From UBA7683 sp964397855 (GTDB lineage: Bacteria; Patescibacteriota; Saccharimonadia; Saccharimonadales; UBA7683), in NCBI GenBank assembly GCA_964397855.1, contig CAYNKQ010000001.1, positions 96,636-160,635 of the forward strand: a stretch of DNA of 64,000 nt, given 5' to 3'. The position numbers and the translations under genes are program-made. How positions within the stretch are numbered: position 1 is the stretch's first letter; the number at the start of each line of letters is the position of its first letter. Positions 42,774-51,463 of the stretch are shown in pieces. Below the pieces are notes generated by a model. That model worked only from the letters and a program-made list of their open reading frames with translations, was not told the DNA's origin and did not search any database.

Positions 42774-44525
42774 ATGAAGCAGCAGAATCAGACAATAAGT
42801 GAGCTACGCGAAACAGAAGAACCGCTCGAACATCACACGGATGTTGAGCTTGATTTTGACGAAGCCGATCTAGAAGATGTTGAAATTTCAGACTCAAGTC
42901 TAGAAGAAGACGACAAGAAGATGGCGGCAGCACGCAAAGAAGCCAAAAAAACCGCCAAGAAGATACGCACACCTGAAGAAAAAAAGAAACTTCGTATCAA
43001 AAAGGCATTGATTGGCACTGGGCTGGCTATTATTCTGATATTTGTTTTGTTAGCCATCCCGCTTACTCGTTGGCCGATACTTAATGTTATCGGGTTTAGG
43101 GGTAAACTAGTGGTTACTATTTCTGAGGATAGTTCAAAAAAACCAGTCTTTGGCGCATACGTAAGACTGTCTGACGGCACTCAGTTAACCACCGACACAT
43201 ATGGAAGAGTCGCATTTGTTGACGCCAAGTTGGGCAAGCAGGAGGTGGTGATACAGAAGACTGGTTATGGTGAGAAACGAGTAACGTTTACCAATGGCGT
43301 CGGCACAACTCAAGGAGCAGCTTTACTAAAGTCGATTGGAATAAAAATAGATTTTGATATTAAAGACTGGCTTTCAGGTGACGCCGTTTCCGGTGCCACG
43401 GCAACTTACGGTAAAGCCACGGCAACCAGTGATAAGACAGGGAGGGTAAGTTTGGTTATTCCGCCAACAGACATTCCAAAGGTAGACGTAGAGCTTTCTG
43501 CACCGGGTTATATCGCCAAGACTATTAGCACGGAGACTAATGTAGAGAGTCGCGAGGTTTCGCTTGTGTCAGCGCAGAAGAACTATTTTATCAGTAAGCG
43601 AGACGGAAAGTTTGATATATTTTCCAGCAACCTTGATGGTACGGCTCAGCAAAAAATAGTTGAAGCGACTGGTAAGGAGGAAGAATCTTTACTTCAGTTC
43701 ACAATCAACAAGAACAACAAGCAGGCAATACTGGTTTCTAATCGTGACGGTAAAATTCAGGGCGGTAAGGTGGTGGCTGGTGTCTATCTGATTGATCTAG
43801 AAAAGTCAGCAATCAAAAAGATTGATGAGGGCAGCGATGTTCAGTTGCTTGACTGGAGCGAGAGCACTCTTGCGTATACAAAAACTGAAGCAGCACTCAA
43901 TTATGATGATCCTGCTCTGAGCCGTATCGTGAGCTACAACATTGCCACGTCAAAGTTAGCTCAGATTGCTCAATCAAATTATTTCCCGCTTAGTATCGTG
44001 GCGCAGAACAAACTATTCTTTATGCCTGCAGATGCATATCGATCGATCGATAATGCCAGTCTTACCAGTATCGATCTTGGCAACGGTGTAAAAAAGACAT
44101 ATCTCACCGATCGGCAAATTGGGTACGGTGTTAGAGTAAGTTACAATACGATTGAATTGCAAGATAGCGGTGGTGCTAACTTCGAACTACAGGTTGGTAG
44201 CGGTAGCACCAGGGCCATTGATAGACGCCCGGGCGCGCAGCTTTCGTTTGCGGCAAATCCAAGTGGCCAGAATGTTATTTGGAGTGATCGTCGCGACGGT
44301 CAAGGGGCGCTACTTGTGAAAAACCTAAAAGCTAACGATGAAAAAGTGGTGCTCAAGGCCGGGGGACTGACCGCGCCCGTTCGTTACGTAACAGATACAC
44401 TAGCCGTTGTTCGCATAGCAACAAGTGAAGAAACTGCAGACTATGTTGTTAACACCAACTCTGGTAAGATTGCTAAAATCGTAGACGTCTCAAATATCGG
44501 AATACTTCGTCAGCCTGGCTTGTAG
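42774..44525 (+). CDS. membrane-anchored protein with carboxypeptidase-regulatory-like and TolB-like propeller domains
   Basis: 583 aa. An acidic then very basic cytosolic N-terminus (~75 residues), one transmembrane helix (IGTGLAIILIFVLLAIPL), two regulatory-like beta domains (VFGAYVRLSDGTQLTTDTYGRVAF; VSGATATYGKATATSDKTGRVSL), and a C-terminal beta-propeller-like region of about 300 residues with repeated blades (KRDGKFDIFSSNLDGT; SDRRDGQGALLVKN). The propeller units resemble TolB/DPP6. Extracellular scaffold likely. It follows the transpeptidase closely and may act with it at the wall. Confidence 0.7.
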   Translation: MKQQNQTISELRETEEPLEHHTDVELDFDEADLEDVEISDSSLEEDDKKMAAARKEAKKTAKKIRTPEEKKKLRIKKALIGTGLAIILIFVLLAIPLTRWPILNVIGFRGKLVVTISEDSSKKPVFGAYVRLSDGTQLTTDTYGRVAFVDAKLGKQEVVIQKTGYGEKRVTFTNGVGTTQGAALLKSIGIKIDFDIKDWLSGDAVSGATATYGKATATSDKTGRVSLVIPPTDIPKVDVELSAPGYIAKTISTETNVESREVSLVSAQKNYFISKRDGKFDIFSSNLDGTAQQKIVEATGKEEESLLQFTINKNNKQAILVSNRDGKIQGGKVVAGVYLIDLEKSAIKKIDEGSDVQLLDWSESTLAYTKTEAALNYDDPALSRIVSYNIATSKLAQIAQSNYFPLSIVAQNKLFFMPADAYRSIDNASLTSIDLGNGVKKTYLTDRQIGYGVRVSYNTIELQDSGGANFELQVGSGSTRAIDRRPGAQLSFAANPSGQNVIWSDRRDGQGALLVKNLKANDEKVVLKAGGLTAPVRYVTDTLAVVRIATSEETADYVVNTNSGKIAKIVDVSNIGILRQPGL

Positions 44526-44555
44526 TCACTGAATAATTACGGTATCTTCAAGGGT

Positions 44556-45395
44556 ATGTTGACAGAACTCCCAACCAGCGAGCAGCTGACTGATTTTCAA
44601 AATATAGTTTGGCGATATTACAGAGATCACGGAAGAGATTCGCTGCCGTGGCGCTCTCCCGCCAAAGCTGGTGAGATTGATCCGTATCACGTTTTGGTCT
44701 CTGAACTAATGTTACAACAGACACAGGTTAAGAGGGTTGAATCCAAATTCCATGAATTCTTATCTGTATTTCCAACCATTACATCCTTATCTCAAGCGCC
44801 ACTTTCACGGGTGCTGATTCTGTGGTCGGGGCTTGGGTATAATCGGAGGGCTAAATTTCTTCATGCATCTGCGCAGGAGATCGTACGTCGCTACAATGGT
44901 CATGTACCGCGTACCACCAAAGAACTCGTCGAACTACCCGGTATAGGACCAAACACTGCTGCTGCCATTGTTGCTTATAGTTTTAATGAACCGGTGGTTT
45001 TTATTGAAACTAATATTCGCGCAGTATTCATCCATCATTTTTTTGCTGAAGTTGATCAAATTATAGATTCTCAGATCCTAGAGCTTGTTGAGGCAACGTT
45101 GGACGTTGCTGACCCAAGGCAGTGGTATTGGGCGTTGATGGACTACGGTAGTCATCTAAAAGCCACCCTGCCCAATCCGAGTCGCCGTAGCAAGCATCAC
45201 ACTGTTCAGAGTTCGTTTGCTGGTTCCCGCCGCCAGGTTAGGGGGCAGGTGCTTAAGTTATTACTTGAAGAGCCCCTGACTCTTGAGGCGCTCAAGCTTG
45301 AAATTATAGACGAGCGACTTGATTCAGTTCTAGCTGACCTCCTAAAAGAAGAATTAATTAGCTTGTCTGACACTACGTATGTACTAGGAAAGTGA
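44556..45395 (+). CDS. MutY-like adenine DNA glycosylase without Fe-S cluster
   Basis: 279 aa. HhH-GPD fold: catalytic Glu50 in SELMLQQTQ, hairpin LVELPGIGPNTAAAI (124-138), and the MutY-type ALMDYGSHL. Two differences from MutY are clear: the catalytic Asp of the (V/L)D(G/T)N motif is Glu151 in FIETN, and the four cysteines of the [4Fe-4S] loop are absent after ALMDYG. There is no C-terminal NUDIX-like domain; a winged-helix-like tail (VRGQVLKLLLEEPLTLEALK) takes its place. Likely removes adenine opposite 8-oxoG; substrate not proven. Confidence 0.8.
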   Translation: MLTELPTSEQLTDFQNIVWRYYRDHGRDSLPWRSPAKAGEIDPYHVLVSELMLQQTQVKRVESKFHEFLSVFPTITSLSQAPLSRVLILWSGLGYNRRAKFLHASAQEIVRRYNGHVPRTTKELVELPGIGPNTAAAIVAYSFNEPVVFIETNIRAVFIHHFFAEVDQIIDSQILELVEATLDVADPRQWYWALMDYGSHLKATLPNPSRRSKHHTVQSSFAGSRRQVRGQVLKLLLEEPLTLEALKLEIIDERLDSVLADLLKEELISLSDTTYVLGK

Positions 45396-45399
45396 TACA

Positions 45400-45957
45400 A
45401 TGACAGATGTGAAATTCCGCGTTATATTACTGGTTATTGCCCTTGTCTCCGTTTTTACGGTAGCAAATGTTTCTGCTCAAGAATCTGCACCACAGACTAC
45501 TCAGGAGTTCATTGCTCAGCGCTGTCAGCTCACACAGAACTACATAAAAGATATTCAGAAGCCGCGTGACCTTCGGGCCCGAGTTGATCGCCTGCAAGCC
45601 TACAGATACATCTACCAGCGACTCGACATGTTCACAAAACGCCTTGAACGTAACAAGCAGCCAGAAGCCGAAAACTTGCGCGCAAGCCTTGATGATTTTA
45701 GTAAAAATATAGAGCAATTCAAGATCAGCTATGAGCAGTATGATGCAGCTAGAGAGAGTCTTACAAAAGTACAAAACTGTAGAAATAACATAACCTCGTT
45801 TCAAACAAAGCTGGAAGACACTCGCACCAAGCGCCAAGCCGTAAATGACAGTGTTGTGGCGATTGAAGGTATATTAAGTCCAACGGTAAAAGGCCAGCTG
45901 GCCACGCTTTACCAAGGGCTTTTGGCAACTGGCAAGACTGGAGTACTCAGTGAGTGA
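45400..45957 (+). CDS. secreted coiled-coil protein, unknown
   Basis: 185 aa, ATG 4 nt after the mutY-like stop. A signal peptide (VILLVIALVSVFTVANVSA) is followed by an almost wholly helical mature part with two cysteines (RCQLTQ; VQNCRNN) about 90 residues apart. No domain recognised. Its end overlaps the next gene by 8 bp, so the two are produced together and may form an envelope complex. Confidence 0.65.
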   Translation: MTDVKFRVILLVIALVSVFTVANVSAQESAPQTTQEFIAQRCQLTQNYIKDIQKPRDLRARVDRLQAYRYIYQRLDMFTKRLERNKQPEAENLRASLDDFSKNIEQFKISYEQYDAARESLTKVQNCRNNITSFQTKLEDTRTKRQAVNDSVVAIEGILSPTVKGQLATLYQGLLATGKTGVLSE

Positions 45958-46324
45958 TCAACCTGCCACAGTAGTGCCCGAGCCAAAGCAGACTCGGTGG
46001 AAGCCGCAACTTAATCTTACTGCGGCAATTGCCATCGCCATTTTTGTTGCTTGTTGTATTGTGGCGGTCGCTTATGCGATGTACTGGAACGATTCTAACC
46101 GCAAATATGATATTGCACGAGGTGGCGAAAAAGCCAACCAGGCACTTGCAGTTGAAGACGAAGAAGCCGACACAACGAGTCCAGTTACACCAGCTGCTGC
46201 TCAGAATAAAATAGAATATCTCACTAAAGAACTTACTGCACTCAACAGTCTCAACAGGTTCAATGCCGATGATCTAAGTGATCAAAGTATTCAGCTAGTT
46301 CCATCAGACCAACCGTCGCTCTAG
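45950..46324 (+). CDS. single-pass membrane protein, unknown
   Basis: 124 aa from GTG 45950, overlapping the previous gene by 8 bp. Proline-rich cytosolic start, one transmembrane helix (AAIAIAIFVACCIVAVAYAM) and a polar external tail. The pairing with a secreted coiled-coil protein suggests a membrane tether. No family recognised. Confidence 0.6.
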   Translation: MSDQPATVVPEPKQTRWKPQLNLTAAIAIAIFVACCIVAVAYAMYWNDSNRKYDIARGGEKANQALAVEDEEADTTSPVTPAAAQNKIEYLTKELTALNSLNRFNADDLSDQSIQLVPSDQPSL

Positions 46325-46329
46325 GTGTT

Positions 46330-47184
46330 TTACTTTTTCTGTTTGTGGTCGAAGTTGCCGTGTGTACTTATGAGCACCGCAAGCCTCTTTCTTAGCTCAG
46401 AAGAGACTCTCCACTGTTCGTTTGGTATCGTTTTTGCGCGGACCTCAATAGTCACATGGTCATTTTCAAGAGTCTGCACTCCGTGGAAGTAAGGTGCTTG
46501 AATCAGGTTTTTGTGCCAGACCTCTTCCTTATTCATGGTGGCGCCGAGTGCATTGATCATCTTCTCTGCAGTATCAAAATCTGCAGTCAGCGGTAGCGTA
46601 AGTTCAACATTAATTTTAGCGTAGTCGAGTGTTTGATTGGCAGCTCTTGCTATATTCCCATTTGGTATGAAGTGAATTGCTCCGTCGTTATCCCTGAGTA
46701 CCGTTGTCCTGAGTGTAATACGGACTACCGTGCCTTCAACGTCGCCCCCTACAAGTGTTGTTATAGAAGCAAAGTCACCAACTCGATACTGGTTATCGGC
46801 TACAATAAACATACCGCTTATAAAATCTTTTACAAAGGCTTGAATTCCAAAACCAAGCACAAGGCTAATTGCCACTGCACTACCAAAGAGAGGGGCTAAA
46901 TACGCAATTATTCCAAGCTCAGAGAGCACCGTTACTAAGGCGGCTGTCCAGGTTACAAACTTAATGATTGAACCCACAAGGCTCGTTAGCGTGTCGGCTC
47001 GTAACTTACGGTCTCGGGCATTTTCAAAACGCCCAGAAGACTCAACACCGCTCGTAACAATGCGTCCGAAAAACTTAGCACCAAATCTTTGTACTAAGCC
47101 AGCAATGATAACTATCAAAAGGATCTTCCAGCCATGATCCGAGAACCAGCTCTGGCTCGCTGTAAGTACTGTGTCGAAGTTCAT
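46330..47184 (-). CDS. MscS-family mechanosensitive channel
   Basis: 284 aa. Three transmembrane helices with the pore-lining third helix (GSAVAISLVLGFGIQAFVKDFISG), then the beta domain (YRVGDFASITTLVGGDVEGTVVRITLRTTVLRDNDGAIHFIPNG) and the C-terminal alpha/beta domain. The G/A packing pattern of the pore helix is present. It should release solutes on hypo-osmotic shock. TATACT lies exactly 6 nt before the ATG (leaderless type). Confidence 0.9.
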   Translation of the reverse strand: MNFDTVLTASQSWFSDHGWKILLIVIIAGLVQRFGAKFFGRIVTSGVESSGRFENARDRKLRADTLTSLVGSIIKFVTWTAALVTVLSELGIIAYLAPLFGSAVAISLVLGFGIQAFVKDFISGMFIVADNQYRVGDFASITTLVGGDVEGTVVRITLRTTVLRDNDGAIHFIPNGNIARAANQTLDYAKINVELTLPLTADFDTAEKMINALGATMNKEEVWHKNLIQAPYFHGVQTLENDHVTIEVRAKTIPNEQWRVSSELRKRLAVLISTHGNFDHKQKK

Positions 47185-47246
47185 GTAGTGAGTATAGCAA
47201 ATTTCTCATGGTTAGTATGTAGCCGCCCATCTGTTATTATTGAAGT

Positions 47247-47333
47247 ATGAAAACATATGACTCATTTACGCCAGAGGTGGCGGCTACTTTAGCGGACGAC
47301 AGAGTTGGTGTAACCAGAGAGGATAAAGAGTGA
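47247..47333 (+). CDS. 28-codon leader ORF upstream of trmB
   Basis: ATG 47247 is 6 nt after TATTAT (47235-47240), the same leaderless geometry as many genes here. The product would be MKTYDSFTPEVAATLADDRV and 8 more residues. The stop TGA (47331-47333) overlaps the trmB GTG (47330), so ribosomes finishing it are placed at the trmB start. Function as a peptide or as a coupling device is unknown. Confidence 0.5.
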   Translation: MKTYDSFTPEVAATLADDRVGVTREDKE

Positions 47334-48037
47334 AAGTAAACAACGAAATAGATACCACTGGCTTATTCATCACCCGCAAACGTAAACTGTGGAAGTTTGC
47401 ACACTTCGACAGCTACCCGAACTGCTTCTCGCATGCTCGTAAGGACGACGGCCAAAGAACATACGAAAACTTGCTTTCTTATCTTCCAAACTTAGAAGAC
47501 GGAAAGAGACAGCTGGTGTTAGAAATCGCTGCAGGTAATGCTCAGTTCAGTCTTCAGCTCGCGAAAAAATACCCTGAAGTAAACTTCGTTGCTGCTGATA
47601 TTAAGTCAGATCGTTTATATACGAGCGCTAAGCAGGCTCTTGAAGAGGGCGTAGAGAACATCGCGTTTGTACGGATGAGTATCAATGAAGTCGAAAATGT
47701 GTTTCCGGAAAATTCAGTTGAAACACTTTGGTTAACGTTTCCAGATCCGTTTATGCGCAAACGTAGTATTCGAAGGCGGTTAAGTCATCCATTGTTTTTG
47801 CGACAGTATCTCAAATTATTAAGTAAGACGGGGAAACTAAAATTCAAAACCGATAACCGTGACCTGTTTTTATGGAGTCTAGAGCAACTTGTGGCCGAAA
47901 AGTGGCGATTTGAAGAGCTTACATTTGATCTTCATGAATCCGACCTTTCGGAAGACTACAAAATAATGACCTACTATGAAAAAAAGTTTATGGCAGAAGG
48001 TTTTTCTATTAATTTTTGCAGTGTCGTTCAGGGATAA
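47330..48037 (+). CDS. trmB: tRNA (guanine-N7-)-methyltransferase
   Basis: 235 aa. SAM site LEIAAGNAQFSLQLA and the TrmB signature LWLTFPDPFMRKRSIRRRL followed by LKLLSKTGKLKFKTDNRDLF. It methylates G46 in the tRNA variable loop. GTG start; GAGAGG lies 8 nt upstream but the start also overlaps a 28-codon leader ORF. The end (SINFCSVVQG) is complete, and the following gene is convergent. Confidence 0.88.
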   Translation: MKVNNEIDTTGLFITRKRKLWKFAHFDSYPNCFSHARKDDGQRTYENLLSYLPNLEDGKRQLVLEIAAGNAQFSLQLAKKYPEVNFVAADIKSDRLYTSAKQALEEGVENIAFVRMSINEVENVFPENSVETLWLTFPDPFMRKRSIRRRLSHPLFLRQYLKLLSKTGKLKFKTDNRDLFLWSLEQLVAEKWRFEELTFDLHESDLSEDYKIMTYYEKKFMAEGFSINFCSVVQG

Positions 48038-48052
48038 CTAGTAAATTATCGT

Positions 48053-48457
48053 CTACACTTCCATCCAATGAAGCGCATAGAGATCACTGGTGTCTGTAGC
48101 AGCAGGTGCAGCCCATACGGCACTAGTACCATCTGTTTGTAGTATTTCTCCGCTGTGTCCTGTCTGATCGGGCAAGAGTGCCTGCAGCGCGTTGGCGGCC
48201 GTCGTCTGTCCTGTGCCACCCTGGGCAATTGGTAATGCGTTTGCTAACGAAACTGAAGTCACGATTGGTGCCTCTGCGGTACCACTGAGATCACCACTAA
48301 GTTTCACCACACCTTTTGTGTTTGTAGTGGCATCAGCCACTGTCGGCTGTGGACTTGTCTTAAGGGTTCCGTCTGGGTTGTGGGCAACGTGCAAAAAATC
48401 GTTAAGAACAGCTCCCCACGTACCAACGTCTTGGCCAGGTTGTGGAAGTCGCGCCAT
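48053..48457 (-). CDS. tail-fibre-like stalk protein
   Basis: 134 aa. The start MARLPQPGQDVGTWGAVLND resembles the N-terminal attachment segment of phage tail-fibre or pectate-lyase-like proteins. GVVKLSGDLSGTAEAPIV and IAQGGTGQTTAANALQALLP are classic fibre-repeat sequences. There is no receptor-binding head; the protein ends soon after the repeat. It starts 1 nt after the stop of the 83-aa gene and is the last gene of the cassette. Confidence 0.65.
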   Translation of the reverse strand: MARLPQPGQDVGTWGAVLNDFLHVAHNPDGTLKTSPQPTVADATTNTKGVVKLSGDLSGTAEAPIVTSVSLANALPIAQGGTGQTTAANALQALLPDQTGHSGEILQTDGTSAVWAAPAATDTSDLYALHWMEV

Positions 48458-48458
48458 T

Positions 48459-48710
48459 TTACTGGATCACCTTTGCACTGATGAGGGGGTTCTTTGGGGG
48501 AATACCAGAATAGCCGCTCCATCCGTAAGCACCAAGTTGAGGTCCAGGCTGTGAGGTCTTCTGAGGTAAGGACGTAGTCGCGCCATTAAGAGCTTTGAAT
48601 ATAAAAGGGATGCCTACAACAGCCAGTAAAGCCATACCAATATGCATTAAAAATTGCCGACGTGTCATTTCGGTTTCTAGCAGGGTTTGAAATTTCTGCA
48701 ACTCTAACAT
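48459..48710 (-). CDS. small exported or anchored protein with twin-arginine-like motif
   Basis: 83 aa. A ~13-residue start precedes TRRQFLMHIGMALLAVVGIPF, which has the RR-x-F-L pattern of Tat signals or a simple anchor. The rest is polar with GAYGWSGYSG, a YG-rich motif of the kind seen in the kinase at 53601. A consensus promoter lies 40 bp upstream. Function unknown. Confidence 0.6.
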   Translation of the reverse strand: MLELQKFQTLLETEMTRRQFLMHIGMALLAVVGIPFIFKALNGATTSLPQKTSQPGPQLGAYGWSGYSGIPPKNPLISAKVIQ

Positions 48711-48748
48711 TTTGTTTTCCGTTTTTGTATTTTTAGTACCTATTGGTC

Positions 48749-48777
48749 AGTATAATAGGCTGCTGGGGTACTGTCAA
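48749..48777 (-). promoter_or_regulatory. consensus-like promoter for the 83-aa and 134-aa genes
   Basis: On the minus strand TTGACA (complement of 48772-48777) and TATACT (complement of 48749-48754) are separated by 17 bp, the best sigma-70-type match in the window. It lies just after the end of the gene that stops at 48783, so the last two cassette genes can be transcribed on their own. Confidence 0.7.
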
Positions 48778-48782
48778 CATGC

Positions 48783-50081
48783 TTATGTGTAGTTTATAGT
48801 GTAGATTAATTTGAGGGTTTGGGTGTTATTTTTTACCACGGGGGTTGGCAAAAGCGCCCTTGTCCCCATTCCATCAAGCTGGCACGTCGACATACTGTAG
48901 CTAGAGCCGTCACCGTCTCTTAAGCAGAACACGAACTGGCTGGACGAAACCATATCAAAATCTCCACTACCACCGTTCCAATAACTGTATCCAAGATTTG
49001 TAGTGTAATTGGCGCTGCTGGGCACGTAGGCATGCATAGACACCTCAACGCCCGATGGCTTACCAGTTGAATCCCACGCTTGTATGCCAGATGTTGTCAC
49101 ACTGTTGACGAAGCGTCTTACCCAAAGCAAGTTTTTATATTTATCCCAAGCTATACCAGACACACCATTTGAGGGCGGTGTGCTAAAGGAAAAGTTGCTG
49201 ACATCTGTGCCATCAGTAGGGCTTAGTTTCCAAGCGGTGTAATTATTGCTGCCATTATCAGTAATTGACCATAAATTGCTGCCATCGTGAGCAAGAAAAC
49301 TGTAGGCACGGCTTGTTGGTGTAAACGGACCAGTTTGAAGCACCCCGCTAGCATTGTAGGCTGCGATGCGACGATCCGAGCCGTTGTCACCTATTACCCA
49401 TAAAAAACTATTTGTGCCATCCCACGCTATGCCACGAATCGCGCTGAACTGCCCATTTACATTAAACGTTGTTGTTTGGGCGTACGTTGTTGCATCAAGC
49501 ACGTAGATTATTGTATTACCAGTATTGCCAAAAGCCTGTGTAGGGTTCGCCTGCGTAAACCGTGTCCACCATGCGGGTGTTGCATTTGTTTTCTGTTGTG
49601 TCATTGTTTGGGTGAAAACGGGCATAGTAGCTGACTCAACTCGTTGTTGTGAGTCTATCCAGCCTACCGAACCAATAGTGCCATTAGCCGCGTGTGTTGG
49701 CCAGTCAAACACCCATTTAACGTGATCTGGCGTGGCCTCAATTTGGGTGGGGGCAGCAGTACCGCGCCATATGTCGGTTCCTGCATAGGTACTCTTAAGA
49801 GCGTATCCTACGGTCTTGCCATACATAAACGATTCATTTGCGGGGTCTTCTGGCAGGGTTGAATCGGTTAATACAACGGCATTTGCTGCCCAGTGTGGCT
49901 GATAATCAGTATCCACCCCTCCGAGCGCACCGAGCCCCGTCTTAAATGCATTACGTTGTTGCCAGGCACCATTAGCTATTGTTTGATTTGCAGCAAAGTT
50001 GTGAGTCACACATTTTTGTAGTTCCCCAGTGTGTGCGTTGCGAAGTTCTAGAGTGATAGTACTGGTATAAGGCTGCTTCAT
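48783..50081 (-). CDS. propeller-like tail/surface protein, paralogue 1
   Basis: 432 aa, AGGAG before the ATG. No signal peptide is visible. An N-terminal ~170-residue region (TSTITLELRNAHTGE, KWVFDWPTHAANGTIGSV) is followed by repeated blades with IRGIAWDGTNSFLWVIGDNGS, FLAHDGSNLWSITDNGS and VSGIAWDKYKNLLWVRR, which read like a beta-propeller. The C-terminus (LDGMGTRALLPTPVVKNNTQTLKLIYTINY) is shared with the next gene. Resembles structural or host-recognition proteins of tail-like particles; not established. Confidence 0.6.
   Translation of the reverse strand: MKQPYTSTITLELRNAHTGELQKCVTHNFAANQTIANGAWQQRNAFKTGLGALGGVDTDYQPHWAANAVVLTDSTLPEDPANESFMYGKTVGYALKSTYAGTDIWRGTAAPTQIEATPDHVKWVFDWPTHAANGTIGSVGWIDSQQRVESATMPVFTQTMTQQKTNATPAWWTRFTQANPTQAFGNTGNTIIYVLDATTYAQTTTFNVNGQFSAIRGIAWDGTNSFLWVIGDNGSDRRIAAYNASGVLQTGPFTPTSRAYSFLAHDGSNLWSITDNGSNNYTAWKLSPTDGTDVSNFSFSTPPSNGVSGIAWDKYKNLLWVRRFVNSVTTSGIQAWDSTGKPSGVEVSMHAYVPSSANYTTNLGYSYWNGGSGDFDMVSSSQFVFCLRDGDGSSYSMSTCQLDGMGTRALLPTPVVKNNTQTLKLIYTINYT
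49665..49717. repeat. 53-bp block nearly identical to 50974-51026
   Basis: The two propeller-like genes share this stretch with only about three mismatches, far above their overall similarity. It encodes the KWVFDWPTHAANGTIGSV segment. Recent duplication or gene conversion is likely. Confidence 0.6.
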
Positions 50082-50088
50082 AGTGCTC

Positions 50089-51426
50089 CTAGCTATAATC
50101 CATTCGATACGTTATTCGTAGCGACTGTTGGTCGGTTTTTGTGATTGGACTTGGCAGCAGGGCTCTTGAGCCCATTCCATCGATTCGCAGCGTTTGCACC
50201 ATGGTGCCCGTTGGATATGGATAGTAAGGAACGTTAGTGTTTGAGCCGTGAGTAGTTATAAGTCTGAGGGTGCTGTTTCCGCTGTAGTCAAAATAAGATG
50301 TCGATATATCCCCTTGATAGTAGTACCCTCGATTACCTTGGTAGAATGGCTGCATTGATATAAATGTGCCAGTGCTTTGTCCCGACAGGTTAAACACACT
50401 ACACGCTAGTTGGCCAGAACCGTCGTAGACACCCCGTCCCAAAATGTAGAGGAGGCTTCGTTCTATGTCGTAGGCGATGTCACATACGTTTGCGGTTCCC
50501 GGAGAGATTGCGCCCGGATACGCGTTAAATTCTGACACGTCACCACCGGACGTATTCAATCTGTGCACATGCCAGTCAGTATTGGATACACTTACGGTTG
50601 TCCAAAGTGTGGTGCCATCAAAAGTGAGCCCGCGATATTGCCTATCGGTGACGGAAACAGGGGCATCAATAAGTGTGCCGTTTTCGCTATATGATGCGAT
50701 TTGATTATTGCTAATAACCCACAACTTGTTGTTACTACTATCCCACGCAATCCCGCGGATCGATATAGTCGTGAAGCTAGCTTGTTGATCCATGTTGGCA
50801 TCATATTTTGTAACAGTTGTATTGGTTCCGGCAAACAGTAAATTATCATTAACATAAGCGATGGGCCGATTGGTTAGTGGCACTTGTTTAATACTGGTTG
50901 CAGTAGTACTTTTACGTATGTCGGTCGGGAAGTATAAGCGAGATTCTGTAATATCAGGGTTACTATTCCACGATACCGAACCGATAGTGCCATTGGCCGC
51001 GTGTGTTGGCCAGTCAAACACCCACTTTGTGTGGGTCTGAGTGGTTTCAGACAGCCCAGCGTTAGGTGTTCCACGCAGTGTGTTGGCACCCGAGTAAGTT
51101 TCTTTGGTGGCATACCCGGTGATTTTACCGGGAAATGACCACTCAGTGGCAGGATCTTCTGCTTGAACGGAATCAGTGAGGAGGATATTGGTAAAAACAC
51201 TTGGGACTGCGTAGTCGGTATCAGAAGCTGCGTTCAGTGTACTGATTTGGTTTTTAAAATTAGTCCGCTGTAAGTATCGCAAATATTCTTTACCGTGGTT
51301 AGCTATAAAGTTGTGGTTTTCTTGTTTTTCAACAAGCTTGCCAGTTTTAGCGTCAAAAAGTTCAACGGTGACTGTACCTTTGATGTTATCAACAGCCTGA
51401 CTGGTGTTTAAATTTTCCTCCAACAT
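50089..51426 (-). CDS. propeller-like tail/surface protein, paralogue 2
   Basis: 445 aa. Same layout as the next gene in the transcript: N-terminal domain with VTVELFDAKTGKLVEKQENHNFIANHG, the shared KWVFDWPTHAANGTIGSV block, blades such as IRGIAWDSSNNKLWVIS and YRGLTFDGTTLWTT, and the shared end MGSRALLPSP ... LRITYRMDYS. Its own promoter (GTGACA-17-TATACT) overlaps the LamG gene end. TATACT ends 8 nt before the ATG. Confidence 0.6.
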   Translation of the reverse strand: MLEENLNTSQAVDNIKGTVTVELFDAKTGKLVEKQENHNFIANHGKEYLRYLQRTNFKNQISTLNAASDTDYAVPSVFTNILLTDSVQAEDPATEWSFPGKITGYATKETYSGANTLRGTPNAGLSETTQTHTKWVFDWPTHAANGTIGSVSWNSNPDITESRLYFPTDIRKSTTATSIKQVPLTNRPIAYVNDNLLFAGTNTTVTKYDANMDQQASFTTISIRGIAWDSSNNKLWVISNNQIASYSENGTLIDAPVSVTDRQYRGLTFDGTTLWTTVSVSNTDWHVHRLNTSGGDVSEFNAYPGAISPGTANVCDIAYDIERSLLYILGRGVYDGSGQLACSVFNLSGQSTGTFISMQPFYQGNRGYYYQGDISTSYFDYSGNSTLRLITTHGSNTNVPYYPYPTGTMVQTLRIDGMGSRALLPSPITKTDQQSLRITYRMDYS

Positions 51427-51434
51427 TACAATCT

Positions 51435-51463
51435 AGTATAGTCCATCAAGCTTATGTTGTCAC
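51435..51463 (-). promoter_or_regulatory. internal promoter of the cassette
   Basis: Minus strand GTGACA (complement of 51458-51463) and TATACT (complement of 51435-51440), spacer 17 bp. It overlaps the last codons of the LamG gene and would start the transcript at or very near ATG 51426. Confidence 0.55.
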
